DNA of 64,000 nucleotides from Heterocephalus glaber (lineage: Eukaryota > Chordata > Mammalia > Rodentia > Bathyergidae): contig NW_004624843.1 of assembly GCF_000247695.1 (NCBI RefSeq), positions 2,399,285-2,463,284 of the forward strand, given 5' to 3'. The notes beneath the pieces are model-generated. The model was not told where the DNA came from. It did no database searches and saw only the letters and a list, made by a program, of their open reading frames with translations. Positions 56,853-64,000 of the stretch are shown here, one piece after another; positions within the stretch are counted from its first letter, which is position 1; every line of letters starts with the position of its first letter. Made by a program: the position numbers and the translations under genes.

Positions 56853-57692
56853 TAATCCACAACTTTTGCATTCTGCATGCCTATAAAACTAGCTTCACAT
56901 AGATGACACCAAGGTCTACTTTCAACAGGGGCAGTAGTCAGGCCCCCTTGGACCATGGCTGCAGCTTCCCCCAAGTGGTTGAATAACTGTGTGCAGTGAA
57001 ATGAATTCTGGGATGACAATTCCTTAAAGAAGTACTTCTTGAAGAGAGGTACCAAGGACTCTCTTCTTAGATAACAGGTTTATGCTTTTATACCTTTGAG
57101 ACTGTGCTATGTGGGGTCTTGTTGATTCTTGGATTTTAAAAAAGACGTTTCTTTTCTTATCCATGTACAAAGCACTTGGCTTCTTTGCAGTGACCATAAT
57201 CTCTTCAGCAGACACACATCCCATCACCTCAAATTTGCACATAGTTCTTTCTTCTGCCAAAATTTAAAATTTAAGTTTTTCAAATTTGTTCTTCTTCCTT
57301 TTCCCTCACTGGCTAAAAGTAGCCAGATGTATGCATACTACAGCCCGAACATTGGACTGCCTTTGAATTTCCTCCACTAAATCAATTTATTTGCTGCCCT
57401 TAATTTCAGTCTCCCAAGGTCTCAGGACATGGGTGAAATGTAGAAAATTGTTTTTATCAGAGAGTAACCCACATGATCTCTAGTCCAATTACCAAAGTCT
57501 TTTTTCTCAACTGAAACTTTCTCACCTATCAGCATTCTGGTCTTCTGAGCTCACCCATCAACTTCTGCTTATAGCTTTTGAAGTCTTCTCTCCCAGCATC
57601 TAAAAATCTTTCCAAAGTCCTCCTGAAAACCAGTTTCAAAGACTCCTAAACCATATAATCAGGTTCAGATACTTCTCCAGTACCAATTTTTT

Positions 57693-58018
57693 TGTAGTAG
57701 TCAGCTTTTCTGTTGGTTGAACACAATACCAGACACTCATAACTTAAAGGAGAGAGGTTTTAATTTAGCTCATGTTTTCAGGGTATTCAGTCCATGGTCA
57801 GCAAGCTCCAAGGCAAGAACATTGTGGTGAAAGGAGATGGTGGAGAAAAGCTGCTTTTTCACGCTATTTGAGAATAAAAAAAGGGAGTATGAGAGAGGAA
57901 GAGGGAAAGACCAGAAATAGTACCCACGGCCTCTATGATTCACCCAGAAGTGTGCTCTACCAATTCCCCACGCACTCTCAAGTCAATTAATTTGACTAAA
58001 TCAAACTTGACAGTCTCA
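57693..58018 (-). repeat. MaLR provirus, 5' LTR
   Basis: TGTAGTAGTCAGCTTTTCTG start, AACTTAAAGGAGAGAGGTTT, CAGTCCATGGTCAGCAAGCT, CTCTACCAATTCCCCACGCA, then CAAACTTGACAGTCTCA end. About 326 bp, matching the 3' LTR of about 344 bp. The outer five bases (CCTTA left, TTCCG right) do not match, so the duplication is lost. Confidence 0.85.
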
Positions 58019-58162
58019 TTCCGGTTTCAGAAATTCATCATTTTTGGTATTCTATATATACATAACATCATGAAGTATTTGTCTTTCTACATTTACCTTA
58101 TTTCACTTTTTTTATTGACTTGTAATAAAAAATAAGACAGAAGTTCATAATTCTTTATGTGT

Positions 58163-58195
<33 letters not shown>

Positions 58196-59340
58196 GTGAC
58201 TGAATTTTTATCTTAGTTGGAGAAGGCAGGCCTTTCCCTGAACTTGTATTATGAATTAATAGTGTATGAATCATTACAACCCTGTGCTATGGGACAGAAG
58301 TAGGAAGATAAATCCAACTAATAATTATACAATCTGTTGATTTCTTATGGTATAAAAAAATCATAGCTCTCTCCTACCTATTTAAAAATAAAACAAATGT
58401 TTAAAATAGAAAATAAAACAAGCAAAAATGCATTATTAACTGTATCAAGTATTAACTGTATTTATCTGAAATCCTCCCACTATACACAATGCAAATATCA
58501 CTGGCACTTCTGGAGCATTTGGCTGTCTTATAAAGAAATATGAGAGAGCAAAGACCATGTTGATGTGACTGTCCAGAACTGGGCGACTTCTCATCAAGCA
58601 TTATTTCTATTTTTCTATGCATGTGCTGCCACTAACTTTGTGGAATAATCTTTTAAGACATCTGTAAGATATTAGTATAATAAAATATGTACTAAATAAA
58701 GAGCTCCAAAATACCTTTACAAAGCTAAGGATTACCTTTAAGACATTTCAAGATAGTAGTAAAGATTGGATACATGCTTGGTGAAATGAGTTGATGGTTG
58801 CCTTTATCATATGTTGGTATTTGCCTTTATTTCAAAATGATTTTTGAAGGACTGAGTTGGAGGGAAGTAGGCAACTGGCATTTCTAAATACCATGTTGTC
58901 AGCAGCTCATCCTTTCAAAAGATAATAAGAACTGGCAGAACAATGTAATACTGCTAAGCCCTTTACCTTTAGCAGTCAGCAAAGCTATCCAGACATTCAT
59001 TAGTAAAGCACAATGTCTCTCTTTCTGCATATGGTCTTCAATATCCTTTATTATAAACTATAATCTTTTGTATTGTAAATGCCTAATATTTGTAGAACTA
59101 ACCACAAGAAGAAAAAACTATTCAGTCAATCTAAGTTATACTAATCAATCTGTTCTCATGATGTACTGGGTTCCTTTTTATGTAACTCTTATTTGCAGGG
59201 TAGAAGATTTCAAGAAACACAGAAGAATAAAATCCTTAATGAAATAAATGATGAAGTCAAATCATCCCTACTGAGGTTGTGGACAGTGGGTAGGGTCTCT
59301 CTTTGTTCTTAACCAATGTGTGCTTTGAGACAGGGTAATA
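58019..59340. other. Unassigned; one (TG)n repeat
   Basis: AT-rich, no repeat family recognised except TG units at 58166-58195. Confidence 0.45.
58166..58195. repeat. (TG)n microsatellite
   Basis: About 15 TG units. Confidence 0.95.
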
Positions 59341-59524
59341 TACTTTTTCTCCCCCCCCCATTCCTAGCCGTCCGTTCACCCTCTCCATCCTTCCCTATTT
59401 ACAAAGACTTTATTTCCATTTTTTCCATTTCTCATCATTTTTCCTTTCCCTTCTTTCCTTTCCCCCCCCTACCCTTTGGAGCTTTTCTTCCTATTTTGCA
59501 TTATCAATTATTCATTCTAATCAT
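59341..59524 (-). mobile_element. L1 3'UTR type A fragment, composite with type B
   Basis: Antisense type A purine tract and upstream text: CCCTATTTACAAAGACTTTA, CATTTCTCATCATTTTTCCT, GGAGCTTTTCTTCCTATTTT, TATCAATTATTCATTCTAAT. Its own 3' terminus is missing. It runs without interruption into a type B 3' terminus. Confidence 0.85.
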
Positions 59525-59645
59525 TGGTACCTTTTAGGTATACAATATAATGACATTCATCATTGGAAATTTGCACCTTTACATAGTCTCTCTTGGTTCT
59601 TATTTTTCACCCTGCCCAGCCCTCCCTTCAACCCCTCCATACTTT
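59525..59645 (-). mobile_element. L1 3'UTR type B end joined to the type A piece
   Basis: CATTGGTACCTTTTAGGTAT, AATGACATTCATCATTGGAA, CACCTTTACATAGTCTCTCT, then CCCTCCCTTCAACCCCTCC: antisense type B 3' end. The junction with type A is the same as at 63812. Truncated on the right. Confidence 0.85.
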
Positions 59646-62600
59646 TTCATTGAGTTGTCAGTCTTTTCAGATGGGTATAGATAGAGTCACCTGGATACAG
59701 AAGAACAACAGCTGGGAGTCAAATGAGATCTTGGATAAAATAAAAAGAGCCACTACAAGAAACTACATCAGACTCAGGAGAGGTCTCAAAACAAAGCAAG
59801 TCAGAGTAAAAATTTTTCTTTACCTACTCCATTTCAATTAGCCATTACCCCAAAAGTTGGATTCTTTAAGATGTCTCTGTAGGCCCATAAGCCCAGTATG
59901 ACTCCACAGTCTAAATAATACCATTCCAAATCCACTTTTATGTCTTTTGAGGCTCTTCCTGTTATTTGCATGAAAAGTCCCTCAGGTGCTTGATAGCTAT
60001 CTGAGAAGCTAGGTTTCTTTGGAGTATGCAGCATTTTATATCCACAACTACTCTGAGGATGGGTAAACTCTATGCTGTAGCTTTTAGATGTAAGGAAAAG
60101 AAGAATGTGGAAAGGGGGATTTTTATTCTTGTTCTTTCTGTTGAGAGAATGGCCAACAAAGGCTAGAAGCAAGAATCACCAACATGTTGATTTCACTGTG
60201 CTCTAATTAATGATCTAAAAGAAAGCTCACACTTCTGATACATACTTAGCAAGCTTATCATTTTCTAAAATACCAGTTTCATTAAAACATCAAAATAACA
60301 TCTATCAATATTGTATTTAGTATACAAGCTCTGTGAAAAAAAAGATCTTTTGCCTTTATCTTGTTTGCAATTGCATCTCTAGTGCTGAAAAAATAAGGAT
60401 TCAAAAATATTTTTGATATATAAGTAAATGAAAAGAGAAATGGATTTTATGTGGCTGTGGATACTTGCTAAATTGGGGATGCAGAGATGGATTCATCTAT
60501 AAGAGGCTATGAACTGGGGTGGATGTCAGCTTTTTTAAAATCCTTTAAAACTTAAGGACTGAATAAGTAGGATTGTAAATATCCCCCCACACTGATTTAT
60601 ATCTCTTAGTTACATAATTAAACATGTATCTGGTCCCTGTGAAGTGATTATGAAAATTATGCAGAAATTTAAGCTACTATATATAAATTCTTAAAATAAG
60701 GAGAACGTCTTGGGTTCTCCAGGTGAACCCAATCTAATTACATGAGGCCTTACTAGCAGGAGGTATTGTCCAGCTGGATACAGAAAAGGAACCTGAAAGA
60801 AGAGGCAAGCAGAGCAGAGGTGACTCCAAAGGAGGTGTCAGAAAGATCTGAAACATAAGAAGGGTTTTGTGCTGGCTTTAAAGAGGAAGGGGCCACTAGC
60901 TGAGCAATAGAATTGCTTCTAGAAACTGAGAATAATTCCAAGCCAGAAGTCAGTAAGGAAATAGACTTCAGTCAAACAGCTCGATAAAACTGAATTCCAC
61001 CAACAACTTAAATGGTTGGTGGAAAAAATAAATCTGTCCCCAGAATTTCCAGAAAGAACCACAGTCCTGCTAACACCTTAACTCCTGCTTTGCAACACCC
61101 AGAACAGAGATCCTGCTGGGCCAGGCTGTTATTGGTATGAAAATGTGAAAAAATTCACAAGCAGGAAAAAGAGAAATGCCAAAACAACCTCCATTCAGGC
61201 AAGAGCCTCATGACCAGGAGGTGTGATACTAAATTTGGTTTTCTGCTTGTAATTCAGCTTTACCAGTGTATTAGATAGCTGCAAAAATAGTCCACCAGCC
61301 ACTAGGTGATAAAATGCCCTGCATCCCTGGTACCTGTAGCATGCAGGTGGCCAGCAGAGTTAGCAATGCCTGTGAGAATATGAAGCCACGGTAGACATGG
61401 GGTGAGAAAAGTTGATCACACTGCCCCATAGCTCCAGATTCTGTACCTGTCAACACTGCCACCTCAATGCCTACTATACCAGCCCTGAGTCTTCTCTCCT
61501 CCTAAATTTAGTTCTCTCCAAGTCTGGATAATTTTAATGTCTTTTCAGGCTAGAGGCATTGAATGTATGCTTAATTCCACTCTATCTCTCACAACTTACA
61601 CAATATTCAACCCATCATTCAGTTCTAACTACATTGCAAACCTTTTACACTGCTCAACACCATTCTTGCTGGAAATAAAATGGTTCGGATCATATGGTTC
61701 CTGCTCCACTAATAAAACGTCTAATCTGCTTCCCATTCAATGACCGTAATGGTACAGAAAATATAAGAGTAGGCAAAACCAGAATTAGAAGTATTATAAT
61801 ATTCTTTGTCTCCTTTAACTGAGGTACAAAAAAGGAAGGATACAAAGTGCCAAGATGGTTGTCTGTGTTTTGAAGTTCAGCTCCATGAAGTAAAATAAAA
61901 TAAAAATCATCTTTCTTTGTTACATATAATTATAAACATTTGCATTTTTGTGCTATTAGTCTATTTATAAACAGGAAACATTTAAATAGGCTACATTAAA
62001 ATGGGTAAGACGGACAATGAACAAGCAAGCTTCAGCTATAACTTAGCTCAGTGTTGACATATTCAGACTGCATTGAGGTAAGCAATGAACTTGAGGTTTA
62101 AAATACCTCGGGGTTTAATAAGAGTCTAAGAGAACTTTCACTTCCACTATCTCATGCTGGGGATGTGGTTGGAAGCCAAGAAGGTGAGTAAAAGTAGGAA
62201 GAGAAGCTGATGGAGTCATCATCTACATATTCATGAAAGATAAAAAGCTTATTAATACAAAAGTCAGATTTGACTTCAAAACAGTTGTAGCTACCTATTG
62301 AGCTCCATGAAGATCAGGATTTGTCTTTCATTAGTAAAAGGAACAAGGTGTCTCTTGCCTTGAAATATCCTTTCATCATTTTTCCACTAGTATTAAAAGT
62401 TTTTCTGTAAGCAGTTTTCCAGAGTGTTTTGAAATCTTGTGGGAGGGTAGAAGCCCTTGGGTATGAATTCAGCCAACTCCAAATGCCCCACACAGGTACT
62501 TTTTCATTCCAATCTTATCAGCCAGCACAGGGAATGTTAGGGAGAGTTAAAAGTGGTCTTTCTCTCCTCTTAGTTTCAGCAGAGATTTGGAAGAGATGAG

Positions 62601-62809
62601 TCATGTAGCTTCAGGTAGAAAAATTTAAAGGAGAATACAAGAAGGTTCCAGAGTCACATTACTGAAAATATTTTATTATTTCTGTCAACAAAACAATATT
62701 AGTAGTAAAGCAAGCAATACATTGTTGGAAGGCCAAGGGATGTGTGTGTATTATTTGTGAAGGATAATTATTCGGGCCTTGGTCAAGTTTTAACATAATG
62801 TTTCAGACA
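59646..62809. other. No recognised gene or repeat
   Basis: About 3.2 kb without a nameable repeat, the second longest such stretch. Frames up to 112 residues (minus strand, 59834-60172) have no homology I recognise. Confidence 0.45.
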
Positions 62810-63015
62810 ATAGGTTTGAGAGTCACAAAACCTGGTTTTAATTCCCTCTTTACCATTAGCCGGAATGTTTGACTCTGGTAAAGTTAATTAATAATTACAT
62901 AGTTTGTCAACACCCAAAGTGGAAATAATAATATCCAAATCTTATCAAGTCCATAAGAATATTATAAGATTGCATGCGTGGGAGATATAACAAAGCATCT
63001 GATGAATAGCTAACA
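62810..63015 (+). repeat. MIR SINE remnant
   Basis: GAGAGTCACAAAACCTGGTT, TTCCCTCTTTACCATTAGCC, AAAGTGGAAATAATAATATC, AATATTATAAGATTGCATGC and AACAAAGCATCTGATGAATA follow the full MIR order. Confidence 0.75.
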
Positions 63016-63446
63016 AAAAATTGCCATAAGAAATAGTCATATTAATAGCTGTGAATTTTACAAGCCTAGTACTCAGAGGTACAAAAAGAAAAACAACTTT
63101 TTACACTTAAATTTAACTTTTGTGTTCAATTCCTAATACAGATGGTGGCAACAAAGGAACAAACAACCTAATCTCATCATTTCAAGATAAACTCAGACAT
63201 TTCTGAATTATTAAAAATTTATTCCAGTCCAAACCAAGGTTTTCAATTATTCCTTCTCTTTATATTATTATCCAAGGTTCTGGGTGTCAGAAAATAGAGG
63301 CCAGAGTTCCTCATGCTCTCCTCCCATTAAGCTCTCATTTAACTCAAAATTAGGTTTTGTTTATAATAATGGATTGAGGGTTACATCTCTTCAGCATTTT
63401 CAAGTTACCCATACAATGTTTTAAAGCACTTGGTGTTTTCTTTCTT
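63016..63446. other. No recognised feature
   Basis: Nothing recognised before the L1 cluster at the window end. Confidence 0.4.
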
Positions 63447-63545
63447 TTTTATTTTCAATTTTTATTGGTGCATTATAGGTATACAATATAATGACATGCA
63501 GCATTGGAAATTTGCACCTTTACATAATCTCTCCTGGTTCTTTTT
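63447..63545 (-). mobile_element. L1 3'UTR type B terminus (outer)
   Basis: TTTATTTTCAATTTTTATTG, GGTGCATTATAGGTATACAA, AATGACATGCAGCATTGGAA, CACCTTTACATAATCTCTCC, TGGTTCTTTTTTTTTC. Only the last 90 or so bases of the type B 3'UTR with its A tail. Directly followed by type A. Confidence 0.85.
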
Positions 63546-63812
63546 TTTTCTTAAATTCTTTTCTTGGTACATTTTAAGTATACAATACATTTACATTTCT
63601 CATTGGGAACCTGTACCTTTACATGATGTATCTTGGTTCTTCTTTTTTCCCCATTTCCTGCACTCCCTTCCCTATTTACAGAGCATTGGTTTTCATTTTT
63701 TCCATTTCTCATAATTTTTTCTTTGCCTTCTTTCCTTTCCCCTACCCCTCCCACTTCTCTGACCCCTTTGGACCTTTTCTTCCTATTTCACATTATCAAT
63801 TATTCATTTTAA
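63546..63812 (-). mobile_element. L1 3'UTR type A (middle)
   Basis: TTGGTACATTTTAAGTATAC, ACATTTACATTTCTCATTGG, ACATGATGTATCTTGGTTCT, CATTTCTCATAATTTTTTCT, GACCCCTTTGGACCTTTTCT, TATCAATTATTCATTTTAAT. A nearly complete type A 3'UTR with its own 3' terminus, flanked on both sides by type B ends. Confidence 0.88.
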
Positions 63813-64000
63813 TCATTGGCACATTTTAGGTATACAATATAATGACATTCATCATTAGAAATTTGCACCTTTACATAAACTCTTTTGGTTCTTATTTTTA
63901 CCCCATTCCCCTGCCCTCCCTTCAACCCCTCCATCCCTCCCTATTTACAAACATTTTGTTTCCATTTTTTCATTTTCTCATATTAATTCCATTCCCTTCT
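63813..64000 (-). mobile_element. L1 3'UTR type B (inner), cut by window end
   Basis: CATTGGCACATTTTAGGTAT, AATGACATTCATCATTAGAA, CACCTTTACATAAACTCTTT, CCTGCCCTCCCTTCAACCCC, CATATTAATTCCATTCCCTT. Continues beyond the window, so the 5' extent is unknown. Confidence 0.88.

Larger units (their letters stand above)
55986..57692 (-). mobile_element. MaLR internal region
   Basis: Antisense landmarks in MaLR order: AAAGTCTTAACAATTTCAGC, CTTCTGAGACTCAAACTC, TTCCAAAAGGAAGAATAGC, GCAAGACCAAGACCCAGCAG, CCTTTGAAATCTGAGTGGAT, CTTTTGCATTCTGCATGCC, GGACCATGGCTGCAGC. About 1.7 kb including a B1-dID. MaLR internals carry at most degraded gag-like sequence; I see no intact retroviral frame. The primer-binding-site area is next to the 5' LTR: CTCCAGTACCAATTTTTTT at about 57676 (antisense), a worn form of the leucine-tRNA-type site usual for ERVL-class elements. 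Confidence 0.85.

Noticed and set aside
54976..58018. Target-site duplication for the whole MaLR
   Set aside because: Flanking pentamers CCTTA and TTCCG differ; either lost by mutation or the borders are off by a few bases.

Overview
This is a gene-poor stretch of mammalian nuclear DNA made almost entirely of interspersed repeats in layers of different age. I found no host protein-coding gene, exon series, rRNA, tRNA or other RNA gene that I can support. The longest open frames all fall in L1 retrotransposon or endogenous-LTR sequence, or run through the run of N at 37959-38679. The repeat content points to a rodent. There are four ID-like (tRNA-derived) SINEs, three dimers of a 7SL-derived B1 unit joined to an ID-like unit (B1-dID type), and a B1 monomer. 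B1-dID elements are known from squirrel-, dormouse- and beaver-related rodents, and the LTRs resemble ERVL-MaLR elements common in squirrel-like rodents. I therefore favour a non-muroid rodent of the squirrel/beaver-related groups, but I cannot name the species from sequence alone.

Layout. 1-6.5 kb: an MLT1-like LTR cut by the window edge, one young ID-like SINE, one B1-dID and an old MLT1-like LTR. 6.5-8 kb: a 5'-truncated lineage-specific L1 (3'UTR type A here). 11.4-13.2 kb: a MaLR LTR, then an old antisense L1 broken by a B1 and by an LTR. 14.9-19.2 kb: two mariner transposase tails head to head, MER5-like hAT remnants and another MaLR LTR. 19.4-24.1 kb: a dense cluster of antisense MaLR/MLT1 LTRs with MaLR internal sequence and an inserted L1 3' end (type B). 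25-29 kb: an old L1 ORF2 fragment, an antisense L1 ORF1 without ORF2, and old L1 5' sequence. 29.3-34.3 kb: a SINE with a (GAAA)n tail and two old antisense L1 ORF2 blocks, the second hosting a mariner copy, a MaLR and a young SINE. 35.6-40.3 kb: a short L1 with clear target-site duplications, a sequencing gap flanked by L1 in opposite orientations, and a type B L1 3' end. 44.9-50.7 kb: MLT1/MaLR LTRs and old L1, including a solo LTR with a perfect 5-bp duplication. 55-58 kb: a nearly complete MaLR provirus-like element (LTR-internal-LTR, minus strand) with another LTR and a B1-dID inserted into it. 59.3-59.6 kb and 63.4-64 kb: L1 3' ends in which the two 3'UTR types are joined at the same junction.

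Nothing here works together as a pathway. The informative content is insertion history: nested order, target-site duplications, and the repeated L1 3'UTR junction, which is the most unusual thing I found. All family names are from memory of family features, not from a database search; strand and boundaries are good to about 5-20 bases where termini or duplications are quoted and looser elsewhere.
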